64,000 bases of DNA from contig JAFDXF010000094.1 of assembly GCA_018268055.1 (NCBI GenBank), positions 1 through 64,000 of the forward strand. The letters run 5' to 3'. This document shows positions 17,603 through 26,095 of the stretch, piece after piece (positions within the stretch are counted from its first letter, which is position 1; each line of letters starts with the position of its first letter). Position numbers and translations under genes: made by a program. The notes beneath the pieces are model-generated. The model was not told the origin of the DNA and made no database searches. It was given only the letters and a program-made list of their open reading frames with translations. This stretch comes from Bacteroidota bacterium. GTDB taxonomy: Bacteria > Bacteroidota > Bacteroidia > Chitinophagales > Chitinophagaceae.

Positions 17603-17989
17603 ATGAGCTACACATTTTCAAAAACACTGGAAATTGCTTTTGATGAAGCAGTCGTAAAAGTGATAGATGAACTAAAGAAAGAAGGCTTTGGGGTACTTAC
17701 AGAAATTGATATGAAAGAGACTTTGAAAAAGAAGTTGGATGTTGATTTTAGAAAGTATAAGATTTTAGGTGCTTGTAATCCGACATTTGCTTATGAAGCA
17801 CTCAAAAGTGAAGGTGAAATTGGTACAATGCTTCCTTGCAATGTAATTGTTCAAGAAAACGAAAATGGAAAAGTAATGGTTAGTGCAGTGGATCCGGTTG
17901 CTTCTATGATGGCAGTCAACAATGCTTCTTTGGAAACATTAGCTACTAAAGTTCAAGCAAAGTTGAAAAACGTAATTGAACATTTATAA
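17603..17989 (+). CDS. DUF302 domain protein
   Basis: A 128-residue cytoplasmic protein made of one DUF302 domain: alternating strands with the characteristic KILGACNPTFAYEALKSEGEIGTMLPCNVIV core near residues 52-85 and VDPVASM. The conserved Cys of LPCNVIV is present. DUF302 proteins are small dimers of unknown biochemistry, sometimes tied to redox or metal stress. It is alone between divergent and convergent neighbours, so context does not help. Confidence 0.88.
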   Translation: MSYTFSKTLEIAFDEAVVKVIDELKKEGFGVLTEIDMKETLKKKLDVDFRKYKILGACNPTFAYEALKSEGEIGTMLPCNVIVQENENGKVMVSAVDPVASMMAVNNASLETLATKVQAKLKNVIEHL

Positions 17990-18012
17990 GATTTTTGATT
18001 GATAAAATAAGG

Positions 18013-18040
18013 AGAGGCTAACCTGAACAGATTAGCCTCT
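18013..18040. terminator. Bidirectional hairpin between DUF302 and namZ genes
   Basis: A 9-bp perfect stem AGAGGCTAA/TTAGCCTCT (18013-18021 with 18032-18040) with a 10-nt loop between convergent genes. The flanks are A/T-rich on both sides, but neither T-run is long, so efficiency is uncertain. Confidence 0.6.
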
Positions 18041-18075
18041 AAAAAATTTATGTGTTCAATTTTTACAAATTAGAA

Positions 18076-19317
18076 TTATTCAAAATCTTCATAAAGCAAA
18101 TATTTCTTTCTTTTTGCTTTATACTCACTCAATGCCGGCTCCCAGCTTTTTCTGATTTCAGCTACTGTTTTTCCATCTTTGATTTGCTGCATCAATAAAT
18201 CATTTCCTGCAAGCCTGTTGAATGAATTCGTTTTCAAAAAGAAACTGTCTTTATTGGGCATTAGTTTATATGCATCTATTATCCATTGAACTTGAATTTC
18301 GTTATTGACCTCTTTTAAAACTTTATCTGTTGTGCCTCCAAAATTCCAGCCATAGCAAGTCTTTCCATATTGTTTGGAACTCTTTGCACCTTCGTTTGGT
18401 TTCGGTTTGAAGGAAAACATTTTCTTTGGCAAATCCGGATGGCCGATATATACAAAAGGTTTGTCAGTGCCTCTGCCTTCACTAAAACTTGTGCCTTCAA
18501 AAAGGCAAGTAGTAGGATAGAGGTAAACTGCCTGAATGTCTTTCAGATTTGGAGAAGGTCTTACCGGTAAAATATATTTGCTTTTATGTGTATAGTTTTC
18601 ATTTTTAATGACCATAAAATGAAATGGAGTATCAGCGGAGGGTTTTGTTTGTAAATTATATGCATACGCTGCGTTGGCTTTTTCACTTAACCATTTTTCG
18701 CCCAATAGCATCATCGCATATTCGCCCATAGTTAATCCATAAACAATTGGAATAGGCTGTTTGCCAACACCACTTTTAAATTTTAAATCCAATACAGGGC
18801 CATCTACATAAAAGCCGTTTGGATTTGGTCGGTCTAACAACAGAAGCGGTTTATGAAATTCTAATGCCGATTCCAAAAACTCTTGCATAGAATTGATGTA
18901 TGTATAAAAGCGACAACCTACATCCTGCAAATCAAAAATTAAAATATCGACATCTTTTAAATCTTCGGCTGTCGGATATTTCTTAGCACCATATAATGAA
19001 ACAACTTTGATTCCTGTTTTCTCATCGACTGAGTTACCTACTTTTTCACCTGCGTCGGCAGTACCGCGAAAACCATGTTCGGGTCCGAAAATTACGTTTA
19101 TCTGAATGCCCAGCTTGCGTAGCGTGTCGACGAGGTGTGTATTCCCTACCACCGAAGTTTGGTTGGCAAAAATGCCTACTCTTTTTCCTTTGATTAATGG
19201 GAGGTAAGTATCCAGCCTTTCAGCACCTGGTTTTATCAAAGATTTTGTGGATTGTGCCACAACAAAAAAACTTGTGCCGATAAAACTGAATAACAAAAGA
19301 GTTATTGCTTTTCTCAT
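18076..19317 (-). CDS. namZ: Exo-beta-N-acetylmuramidase NamZ family (DUF1343)
   Basis: A 413-residue exported enzyme; signal peptide of about 21 residues ending VVAQ. It matches DUF1343, now assigned as exo-beta-N-acetylmuramidases (NamZ) that release terminal MurNAc from peptidoglycan fragments. Visible family blocks: VGIFANQTSVVG near residue 46, NVIFGPEHGFRGTADAGE near 75 with the presumed catalytic Glu/His environment, VDILIFDLQDVGCRFYTYI, LLDRPNPNGFYVDGP, and SEGRGTDKPF. It likely serves muropeptide recycling in the periplasm, which would suit an organism that takes up MurNAc. Activity is inferred from the family. Confidence 0.9.
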   Translation of the reverse strand: MRKAITLLLFSFIGTSFFVVAQSTKSLIKPGAERLDTYLPLIKGKRVGIFANQTSVVGNTHLVDTLRKLGIQINVIFGPEHGFRGTADAGEKVGNSVDEKTGIKVVSLYGAKKYPTAEDLKDVDILIFDLQDVGCRFYTYINSMQEFLESALEFHKPLLLLDRPNPNGFYVDGPVLDLKFKSGVGKQPIPIVYGLTMGEYAMMLLGEKWLSEKANAAYAYNLQTKPSADTPFHFMVIKNENYTHKSKYILPVRPSPNLKDIQAVYLYPTTCLFEGTSFSEGRGTDKPFVYIGHPDLPKKMFSFKPKPNEGAKSSKQYGKTCYGWNFGGTTDKVLKEVNNEIQVQWIIDAYKLMPNKDSFFLKTNSFNRLAGNDLLMQQIKDGKTVAEIRKSWEPALSEYKAKRKKYLLYEDFE

Positions 19318-19396
19318 ATCTATTTTAGTTTAGAAATTTTACAGAATATCAAATATCAGCAAATAAACATTAAGACATCAAATATTATTAATATGG

Positions 19397-19423
19397 TTGC
19401 TTTGCTGAAATAAAGTTACCTTG
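19397..19423 (+). promoter_or_regulatory. Probable promoter of the FKBP gene
   Basis: TTG (19397-19399) and TACCTTG (19417-19423), 17 nt apart, with a leader of about 25 nt before ATG 19454. The -7 box lacks one T of the consensus. Confidence 0.4.
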
Positions 19424-19453
19424 CAGCTCTTTTTAAAAATTAAATTTAAAATA

Positions 19454-19909
19454 ATGGCACAGGTAAAAAGTGGTGATAAAGTAAAGGTTCATTATCACGG
19501 TAAGTTGGTAACAGGCGAAACTTTTGATAGCTCTGAAGGTAGAGATCCATTAGAGTTTGAAGTAGGTAGCGGAATGGTTATTAAAGGATTTGATGATGGT
19601 GTAACAGGAATGACTACCGGCGAAAAGAAAACGATTCATATCCCCGTAGATGAAGCTTATGGACCTCGTAGTGTAGAAATGATTTTTGATATTCCCAAAG
19701 AAAATTTTCCTCCTGATATGGAATTAGAAGCAGGAATGCCTTTGATGATGAATGATCAGCAAGGACATCAACTTCCGGTGAATGTAGTTGAGATTAAAGA
19801 AAATTCTGTAGTGCTGGATGCGAATCATCCTTTGGCAGGACAAGATCTTATTTTTGACCTTGAATTAGTGGAAATCGTTGGCGGTGGTTCAAAAATTATT
19901 CTACCTTAA
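19454..19909 (+). CDS. FKBP-type peptidyl-prolyl isomerase (SlyD-like)
   Basis: A 151-residue cytoplasmic prolyl isomerase and chaperone of the SlyD/FKBP type. The start is ATG 19454 (MAQVKSGDKVKVHYHGKLV); the 33-nt upstream extension overlaps the promoter and is not conserved in sequence character. Motifs: YHGKLVTGETFDSSEGRDPLEFEVGSG-type FKBP core split by the SlyD insert-in-flap region (residues about 67-125), then FDLELVEI. It lacks the His-rich tail of Escherichia coli SlyD. Confidence 0.92.
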   Translation: MAQVKSGDKVKVHYHGKLVTGETFDSSEGRDPLEFEVGSGMVIKGFDDGVTGMTTGEKKTIHIPVDEAYGPRSVEMIFDIPKENFPPDMELEAGMPLMMNDQQGHQLPVNVVEIKENSVVLDANHPLAGQDLIFDLELVEIVGGGSKIILP

Positions 19910-20000
19910 TTGGTCTTAAAAAAAATGGAAAAGGTTTGTAGTCAAATTGATTGCAGGCCTTTTGTTTTTTAATATTTTCGTGAGCTAAAAATTTTACTTT

Positions 20001-21248
20001 ATGTTTTCAAATTATAAATTCACCGCAGCAGAGCGTTTTATGCGGTATGTGCAGATAGACACACAAAGTGATCCGCAATCTGATAAACATCCCACAACTG
20101 AAAAGCAAAAAGATTTAGGAAAAGTTTTGGCAGAAGAGTTACTGCAAATTGGATTAAAAGATGCTCATTTAGACGAGTGGGGATATGTGTATGCCACCAT
20201 TCCAAGTAATGTAAGTAAAGAGGTACCGGTTATTTGCTTTTGTGCACACGTTGATACAGCACCGGATTGCAGCGGTACGGGCATAAAGCCAATTCTGCAT
20301 AAAAATTATCAAGGGCAAGATATTGTTTTACCCGATGATACTACACAAGTTATTCGGATGAATGAATATCCTTATTTAAAAACGCAAATGGGTAATGATA
20401 TCATCACTGCTTCCGGCACTACTTTATTGGGGAGTGATGATAAAGCAGGTGTGGCTGAGATAATGGACTTAGCTAATTACTTAATGAGCCATCCTGAAGT
20501 AAAGCATGGAACAATAAGAATACTTTTTACACCCGATGAAGAAGTAGGAAAAGGAGTGGATAAAGTTGATATGAAAAAATTAGGGGCCGATTTTGGTTAC
20601 ACATTAGACAGTGGAGATGCAGGTGCATTAGAAGATGAAACTTTTAGTGCAGATGCAGTGCGAGTAACGATAAACGGAGTGATTGCACATCCCGGATATG
20701 CAAAAGATAAATTGATCAATGCAATGAAAATTGCAGGCGATATTTTGGCCGCTTTACCCAAAGACAAACTTTCTCCTGAAACAACAAGTGGAAAAGAAGG
20801 CTTTGTACACCCGGTACGTGTAGAAGGTATTGCAGAAAAATGCACCATCGATTTTATCATTCGTGATTTTGAAACTTCCGGCCTTGCAAAAAAAGAAGAT
20901 TTTTTAAGAACATTAATAGAAGAAGTAATGCGAGCAAATCCAAAGGCTTCTTTTGAATTTAAAGTATCAGAGCAATATCGGAACATGAAAGAAGTTCTGG
21001 ATAAACATCCACAAATAATTGCTTATGCGAAAGAAGCCATTCAAAGAGCAGGCTTGGCTGTAAAGATGGAAAGTATCAGAGGTGGTACGGATGGTAGTCG
21101 TTTATCATTTATGGGTTTGCCTTGTCCTAACTTATTTGCCGGAGAGCAAGCAATACATTCTAAATTGGAACATATCAGCGTACAGGATATGAATAAAGCC
21201 GTAGAAACGATGGTTTATATTGCACAGGTTTGGTATGAGAAAAGTTAG
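20001..21248 (+). CDS. pepT: Peptidase T (tripeptide aminopeptidase)
   Basis: Zinc-dependent M20 peptidase that removes N-terminal residues from tripeptides in the cytoplasm. At 415 residues it is the usual PepT length. Metal and catalytic motifs are visible in order: FCAHVDTAPDCSG (His/Asp), LLGSDDKAGVAEIM (bridging Asp), FTPDEEVGKG (general-base Glu and metal Glu), TLDSGD, and the C-terminal PNLFAGEQAIHSKLEHIS with the last His. A -7-like TATTTTCG lies 20 nt before the ATG. Confidence 0.95.
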   Translation: MFSNYKFTAAERFMRYVQIDTQSDPQSDKHPTTEKQKDLGKVLAEELLQIGLKDAHLDEWGYVYATIPSNVSKEVPVICFCAHVDTAPDCSGTGIKPILHKNYQGQDIVLPDDTTQVIRMNEYPYLKTQMGNDIITASGTTLLGSDDKAGVAEIMDLANYLMSHPEVKHGTIRILFTPDEEVGKGVDKVDMKKLGADFGYTLDSGDAGALEDETFSADAVRVTINGVIAHPGYAKDKLINAMKIAGDILAALPKDKLSPETTSGKEGFVHPVRVEGIAEKCTIDFIIRDFETSGLAKKEDFLRTLIEEVMRANPKASFEFKVSEQYRNMKEVLDKHPQIIAYAKEAIQRAGLAVKMESIRGGTDGSRLSFMGLPCPNLFAGEQAIHSKLEHISVQDMNKAVETMVYIAQVWYEKS

Positions 21249-21283
21249 TCGTAAATTGCGAGCAAACACTAAAACAAAAAACT

Positions 21284-22225
21284 ATGGACTTTGAACAACT
21301 ATTAGCAAATTATTGGTGGGTACTTGTAGTACTATTTATTTTCGTAAGCGGTTTGTTTTCGATCAATCAAGGGTACATTGGCGTCATTACTATGTTTGGC
21401 AAATATCGCCGAGTGTGTGGTCCGGGATTAAATTTTAAATTACCGATTCTGGAATCTGTTTATCGCAAAGTATCTATTCAAAATAGATCGGTAGAATTGG
21501 AATTTCAAGCAGTGACTGCCGATCAGGCCAATGTTTATTTTAAAAGTATGCTACTTTACTCAGTACAGAATTCTGATGAAGAAACAATTAAGTTAGTAGC
21601 TTTTAAATTCTATGCTGATAAAGATCTAATGCAGGCTTTAATCAGAACGATTGAAGGCAATATTCGCTCGTTTGTAGCCACCAAAAAGCAAGCTGAGATT
21701 TTGGGCTTACGCCGTGAGATAGTAGAATATGTAAAATCCGAAATTGATCATACTTTGGCAGGATGGGGTTATCACTTGCAAGACCTGCAAATCAATGATA
21801 TCACTTTTGATAAAATGATTCTGGACTCTATGAGTAAAGTAGTGGCTAGTAATAACCTGAAAGCTGCTGCGGAAAATGAAGGTCAAGCATTGTTGATTAC
21901 CAAAACAAAATCAGCTGAAGCAGAAGGTAATGCAATCAAAATATCTGCAGAAGCAGAAAAAGAAGCAGCAAGACTTCGTGGGCAGGGTGTAGCTTTATTC
22001 CGTCAAGAAGTAGCAAGAGGTATGACCGAAGCTGCAGAACAAATGAAGCAAGCTAATCTAGATACGAATGTTATTTTATTCAGTATGTGGACAGAAGCAA
22101 TTAAAAATTTTGCCGAGTTTGGAAAAGGCAATGTTATTTTCTTAGATGGCAGCCCTGATGGTATGGAAGGTACAATGAAACAAATACAGGCATTAATGGT
22201 GAAGCAGGCCGGCACATCGGAATGA
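21284..22225 (+). CDS. SPFH/Band 7 (stomatin-like) membrane protein
   Basis: A 313-residue protein with one N-terminal transmembrane helix (about residues 9-27), an SPFH/Band 7 domain from about 30 to 200 (GYIGVITMFGKYRRVCGPGLNFKLP, then VTADQANVYFK), and a C-terminal Ala/Glu-rich coiled coil (AENEGQALLITKTKSAEAEG). Such proteins oligomerise into membrane microdomain scaffolds. It is not clearly HflC/HflK; no hflK or NfeD gene is adjacent. It follows pepT by 35 nt and ends with its own terminator. Confidence 0.88.
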   Translation: MDFEQLLANYWWVLVVLFIFVSGLFSINQGYIGVITMFGKYRRVCGPGLNFKLPILESVYRKVSIQNRSVELEFQAVTADQANVYFKSMLLYSVQNSDEETIKLVAFKFYADKDLMQALIRTIEGNIRSFVATKKQAEILGLRREIVEYVKSEIDHTLAGWGYHLQDLQINDITFDKMILDSMSKVVASNNLKAAAENEGQALLITKTKSAEAEGNAIKISAEAEKEAARLRGQGVALFRQEVARGMTEAAEQMKQANLDTNVILFSMWTEAIKNFAEFGKGNVIFLDGSPDGMEGTMKQIQALMVKQAGTSE

Positions 22226-22246
22226 TAAACGAATAAATGTTTTGAT

Positions 22247-22290
22247 AAGCGGTATCTTTTTAAAATAATATTAGATACCGCTTTTCATTT
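22247..22290 (+). terminator. Intrinsic terminator after the SPFH gene
   Basis: An 11-bp perfect stem (AAGCGGTATCT, 22247-22257, with 22273-22283), then TTCATTTTA. The T-run is broken by CA. Confidence 0.7.
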
Positions 22291-22465
22291 TACTAAATTT
22301 TAAAAAAATAATACTTGTTAAAGAACTCTAAAACTTAGCGGAGATGAAAATTGTGGCATTATTTTTCACGTTTATGTAGCATTAACAATTATTGACAAAT
22401 GTTGATAATAAGAAAGTGACCAAATAATATTCAACACCTATTTTTACACCTAAAGCAACAACACT

Positions 22466-23158
22466 ATGATTGATCTTCTACAAATCGCAGACACCGCCAA
22501 CCAGATTGCGAAACACGTATCTGCAGACAGAAATGGCGACGGACACATTAGTTTCGGTGAATTAATATTAGCCGGTGGATGGTTAATGATACCAATTGGC
22601 ATCATGTTGATACTGGCTGTTTATTTCTTTGCTGAACGACTTCTTGCTATTAAAGCCGCTTCAAAAATTGATGATAATTTTATGAATATCATCAGAGATA
22701 ATATTGTGAGTGGAAATGTATCTGCAGCACGCAGTTTTGCCAAGAATACAAATAATCCCGTAGCAAGAGTGGTGGATAAAGGTATTCAGCGTATTGGGAA
22801 ACCTATTGATAGTATTGAAAAAAGTATGGACAATGTGGCCACACTTGAAATGTATAAATTGGAAAAAAACTTAGGCATCTTATCCATCGTAGCTAAAGCT
22901 GCACCGATTTTTGGATTCGTAGGTACGCTGGTAGGTATGATGCAGTTATTTTCCGGAATCAAAGACTCCGGTTTTGATTTAGGCGATCTCTCCGGAGGTA
23001 TTTACACGAAATTGATTACTTCTATTACTGGGTTAATGATTGGTTTAGCAGCATTCTTTGCCTACAACTATCTCAATACTCAAATAGATAAAGTAGCCAA
23101 CAAAATAGAAGCAGCATCAGCCGATTTTTTAGACATATTACAAGAACCTACACGCTAA
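22466..23158 (+). CDS. MotA/TolQ/ExbB proton-channel protein with an N-terminal EF-hand-like loop
   Basis: A 230-residue inner-membrane channel of the ExbB/TolQ family, which couples the proton gradient to TonB- or TolA-type energy transfer. Three transmembrane helices lie near residues 38-58, 140-165 and 175-200; the second and third carry the family signature AAPIFGFVGTLVGMMQLF and KLITSITGLMIGLAAFFAYNYL. Unusually, residues 21-32 (DRNGDGHISFGE) match the canonical EF-hand loop at positions 1, 3, 5, 6, 8 and 12. By ExbB topology this segment would be periplasmic. The ExbD-like gene follows 12 nt later. No tonB is in the window. Confidence 0.92.
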   Translation: MIDLLQIADTANQIAKHVSADRNGDGHISFGELILAGGWLMIPIGIMLILAVYFFAERLLAIKAASKIDDNFMNIIRDNIVSGNVSAARSFAKNTNNPVARVVDKGIQRIGKPIDSIEKSMDNVATLEMYKLEKNLGILSIVAKAAPIFGFVGTLVGMMQLFSGIKDSGFDLGDLSGGIYTKLITSITGLMIGLAAFFAYNYLNTQIDKVANKIEAASADFLDILQEPTR

Positions 23159-23170
23159 AACTATCGATCT

Positions 23171-23572
23171 ATGAAACTTAGAAAAAAACATAAGCAGGAG
23201 GCGGAGATTTTCACCGATACGTTGGTGGATATACTCTTCATCGGTATGATGTTCTTTATGATAGTATCTGCAACCAATACGCTGAAAATGGTTAAGATGA
23301 ACAACCCAAGAGCATCTAATGACACAAAAACAAATCAGAAGAATATCTCTGTTTCTGTAGATAAAGATCAAAATTTTTACATCGGTACTACAAAAGTGGC
23401 TAATGCTAATTTTGATTCATTACTCCATTTAGAAATATTAAAGTATAAAAAATTAGTTGATACTCCTTCTGTAATTATAAATGCGGATACTGCAGCGTAT
23501 TATGGCGAAGTATTTCGCATCATGCGCATTGCAAAACGTGATACTGCCAAAGTGGTAGCTGTAGTAAAATAA
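23171..23572 (+). CDS. ExbD/TolR family biopolymer transport protein
   Basis: A 133-residue partner of the preceding ExbB-like channel. A short cytoplasmic N-terminus (KKHKQEAEIFTD) leads to one transmembrane helix, TLVDILFIGMMFFMIVSA, that holds the conserved proton-path Asp (residue ~20). A periplasmic domain follows, with VSVDKDQNFYIGTTKV and the C-terminal IMRIAKRDTAKVVAVVK, as in ExbD/TolR. It forms a two-gene operon with the channel. Many Bacteroidota ExbBD operons carry a second exbD and tonB; neither is here. Confidence 0.9.
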   Translation: MKLRKKHKQEAEIFTDTLVDILFIGMMFFMIVSATNTLKMVKMNNPRASNDTKTNQKNISVSVDKDQNFYIGTTKVANANFDSLLHLEILKYKKLVDTPSVIINADTAAYYGEVFRIMRIAKRDTAKVVAVVK

Positions 23573-23591
23573 ATATTGTTGATTTATTGGT

Positions 23592-23646
23592 AGAGGCTGT
23601 TTTAGAAATTCTTTAAAGAATATCTTTTAAACAGCCTCTTTTTTAA
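23592..23646 (+). terminator. Intrinsic terminator of the ExbB-ExbD operon
   Basis: An 11-bp perfect stem AGAGGCTGTTT (23592-23602) with AAACAGCCTCT (23629-23639), then a T-run. The right arm and T-run lie over the last codons of the convergent prmC gene (stop at 23629-23627). Confidence 0.85.
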
Positions 23647-24493
23647 TTTCACACCGAACCATTCGGTCTTTTCCTTGCATGTCCTTCTTTATGACACAAG
23701 TATAATTATACGTTTCAAAAAGTTTTTTAGTAACATCGCCAAGACTTTCATGAATTTCACAATAAATACTGCCTTCCGCCTTTAAATGTGATTGGCCAAA
23801 AAGTGCAATGGCTTTGTAGAATATCAACGGGTCATTGTCTTTTACAAATAGCGCAGTATGTGGTTCAAAATTCAACACGTTTGCGTTTATGGAGTTTTTA
23901 TCTTGTTCAGGTACATAAGGCGGATTGCTGACGATAATATCGACTTTTGGTAATTTGTTCCAATCGTTTTGGTCTAAAAAATCTGCTTGAATAAAATTTA
24001 TTGCAACATTCATCGTTTGTGCATTACGTTTGGCTACATTCAATGCATCGTTGCTGATATCGGTTGCCCAAACGGTTGCTTTGCGTATTCTTCTTTTTAA
24101 AGTAACCGGAATACAACCACTGCCTGTTCCAATATCCAATACGGTAAGCTCACTCACCGGAAAACGACAATTAGAAACAATCCATTCCACCAATTCATCT
24201 GTCTCAGGACGTGGTATCAACACATTATTGTCAACATAAAATTTGAATCCGCCAAACCATACTTCATTCAACACATATTGTATGGGCTCGTGTTGTCGCA
24301 ATCGGTTAATGATTATTTCTAATTCACTAATTTTTTCTACAGGAAAAGCTTCGGTTTTTGATTTTGCGCTCTCGGTTTTTGATTTACCTGTAAAATATTC
24401 AATAACCATATCTGCAATAATAGCTACTTCATTTTCTTCATAAATATTTTGAAGTTGAGATTGTATGTCTTTTGAAACTTCCAGAATTGTCAT
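23627..24493 (-). CDS. prmC: Release factor glutamine N5-methyltransferase
   Basis: Methylates the GGQ glutamine of peptide-chain release factors. The 288-residue protein has an all-helical N-terminal release-factor-binding domain, then the SAM domain: LIPRPETDELVEWI near residue 92, motif I VLDIGTGSGCIPVTL near 118, and the catalytic NPPY motif in VDIIVSNPPYVPEQD near 185. Between the two lies a local in-frame 21-bp duplication (KSKTESA-KSKTEAF, residues ~37-50). Start ATG 24493 fits the family. Divergent from the YigZ gene. Confidence 0.95.
   Translation of the reverse strand: MTILEVSKDIQSQLQNIYEENEVAIIADMVIEYFTGKSKTESAKSKTEAFPVEKISELEIIINRLRQHEPIQYVLNEVWFGGFKFYVDNNVLIPRPETDELVEWIVSNCRFPVSELTVLDIGTGSGCIPVTLKRRIRKATVWATDISNDALNVAKRNAQTMNVAINFIQADFLDQNDWNKLPKVDIIVSNPPYVPEQDKNSINANVLNFEPHTALFVKDNDPLIFYKAIALFGQSHLKAEGSIYCEIHESLGDVTKKLFETYNYTCVIKKDMQGKDRMVRCEIKKEAV
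24351..24385 (-). repeat. 21-bp in-frame duplication inside prmC
   Basis: The 14-mer TCGGTTTTTGATTT occurs at 24351-24364 and 24372-24385, period 21 bp. It encodes the doubled heptapeptide KSKTESA/KSKTEAF in the linker of PrmC. Confidence 0.75.
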
Positions 24494-24512
24494 GCGACAA
24501 ACTTAAATCATT

Positions 24513-24520
24513 TATTTTTG
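24513..24520 (+). promoter_or_regulatory. -7 promoter element of the YigZ gene (TATTTTTG)
   Basis: Perfect TAnnTTTG ending 6 nt before ATG 24527, so the mRNA would be leaderless or nearly so. It overlaps the in-frame TTG at 24518 and so excludes that codon as the start. Confidence 0.5.
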
Positions 24521-24526
24521 AACTAT

Positions 24527-25132
24527 ATGTCTGCCGATTATTTTAAAACAATTGAAACGCCAGCTACAAGTGAATTTAAGGATAGGGGAAGTAAATTCTT
24601 AGCATTTTCATATCCGATAGACAGGGTAGAGGATTTTAAAAAACATTTACAGACTTTAAAGAAAGAGCATCCCAAAGCCAATCATCATTGTTTTGCTTAC
24701 AGAATCGGAACAGAAGGCGATGTTTTCAGAGTGAGTGATGATGGTGAGCCTTCAGGCAGTGCAGGAAGACCAATATTGGGACAAATTGATAGTTTTCAAA
24801 TTACGAATGTTTTGATTGTTGTGGTGCGTTATTTCGGTGGCACATTGCTTGGAGTGCCCGGGTTGATTCATGCTTATAAAACATCTGCTGCTTTATCAAT
24901 ACAATCATCTGTAATCATTCAAAAACCTGTTTTAATCAATTATCGGTTGCAATTTGATTATTTGTTGATGAATGATGTGATGCGGCTTGTAAAGCAACAG
25001 AATTGCGAAATAGGCAAACAGGAATTGCTATTGTTTTGCCTTATGGAAATAGGTATTCCTAAAAGTAATTTTGAATTGACTTTACAAAAACTAAAAGAAA
25101 TAAGAGGATTGGAATTGGAAGCGATACAATGA
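24527..25132 (+). CDS. YigZ/IMPACT family protein (UPF0029)
   Basis: A 201-residue cytoplasmic protein of the YigZ/IMPACT family. The signature DDGEPSGSAGRPIL near residue 70 and VVVRYFGGTLLGVPGLI near 100 are plain; a DUF1949-like ferredoxin domain forms the last ~65 residues. The eukaryotic member regulates Gcn2; the bacterial role is unsettled, with ribosome- or RNA-related suggestions. Start ATG 24527 (MSADYFKTIE) is chosen because the -7 box covers the upstream extension. Confidence 0.92.
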   Translation: MSADYFKTIETPATSEFKDRGSKFLAFSYPIDRVEDFKKHLQTLKKEHPKANHHCFAYRIGTEGDVFRVSDDGEPSGSAGRPILGQIDSFQITNVLIVVVRYFGGTLLGVPGLIHAYKTSAALSIQSSVIIQKPVLINYRLQFDYLLMNDVMRLVKQQNCEIGKQELLLFCLMEIGIPKSNFELTLQKLKEIRGLELEAIQ

Positions 25133-25145
25133 GAAATTATAAAAT

Positions 25146-26045
25146 TTATTTTTTAAACATTCCACTCACCACCAAATCTTTGCTACCGGCGGTGTATTTA
25201 TAAAATCCTTCTCCACTTTTTGCGCCAAGTTTTCCGGCGGTTACCATATTGATCAGTAATGGACAAGGAGCGTATTTGGGGTTGCCGAAGCCATCGTGTA
25301 ATACTCTTAAAATTGCGAGGCAAACATCAAGGCCTATAAAATCGGCTAATTGCAATGGTCCCATTGGATGTGCCATACCCAATTTCATCACCGTATCAAT
25401 TTCTTCTACACCGGCCACACCTTCATATAAGCTGTAAATGGCTTCATTTATCATTGGCATCAAAATACGATTAGCAATAAACCCGGGATAATCATTGACC
25501 ACGCAAGGTACTTTGCCTAATTGTTTGCTCAGTTCTACTATAGTGTTGGTTACTTCTTTGTCAGTAGCATAGCCATTTATTATTTCTACTAATTTCATTA
25601 CCGGTACCGGATTCATAAAGTGCATACCGATTACTTTGGATGCTCTATTGGTTACAGCTGCTATTTTTGTGATAGAAATACTGGATGTATTGGTGGCCAA
25701 TATTGCATCCTTCGGAGCATACTTATCCATTTCTTCAAAAATCTGCAATTTCAGTTCTGTGTTTTCAGTTGCGGCTTCCACTACCAGTGATGCATCTTTT
25801 ACTCCGGCTATCATATTGGAGTTGATATTGATATTGGCAAGTGTTTCTTTCTTTTGTTCTTCAGTAATACTTCCCTTGGCTACTTGTCTGTCTAAATTTT
25901 TGCCAATAGTAGCAACTGCTCTTTCCAATTGCCCCAATGATATATCGACTATTGTAACTTTAAATCCTGCTTGTGCAAATACGTGGGCAATGCCGTTTCC
26001 CATTGTGCCTGCACCTACAACTGTAATCGGAGAAGAAGTATTCAT
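25146..26045 (-). CDS. 3-hydroxybutyryl-CoA / 3-hydroxyacyl-CoA dehydrogenase
   Basis: NAD-dependent dehydrogenase that oxidises 3-hydroxyacyl-CoA to 3-ketoacyl-CoA in beta-oxidation or in crotonyl-CoA breakdown. The 299-residue protein begins MNTSSPITVVGAGTMGNGIAHVFAQ, so the NAD motif GAGTMGNG is at residue ~12; the catalytic His lies in VIGMHFMNPVPVMKLVE, and the C-terminal domain has NDYPGFIANRILMPMINEA. I use ATG 26045; 35 upstream in-frame residues have no family match. Glutaryl-CoA dehydrogenase in the same window would feed this reaction after hydration. Confidence 0.93.
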   Translation of the reverse strand: MNTSSPITVVGAGTMGNGIAHVFAQAGFKVTIVDISLGQLERAVATIGKNLDRQVAKGSITEEQKKETLANININSNMIAGVKDASLVVEAATENTELKLQIFEEMDKYAPKDAILATNTSSISITKIAAVTNRASKVIGMHFMNPVPVMKLVEIINGYATDKEVTNTIVELSKQLGKVPCVVNDYPGFIANRILMPMINEAIYSLYEGVAGVEEIDTVMKLGMAHPMGPLQLADFIGLDVCLAILRVLHDGFGNPKYAPCPLLINMVTAGKLGAKSGEGFYKYTAGSKDLVVSGMFKK

Positions 26046-26095
26046 GATAGATAAAAATATTAATAAGTTATAAGTGTTGTAATTAGATAATCGTT

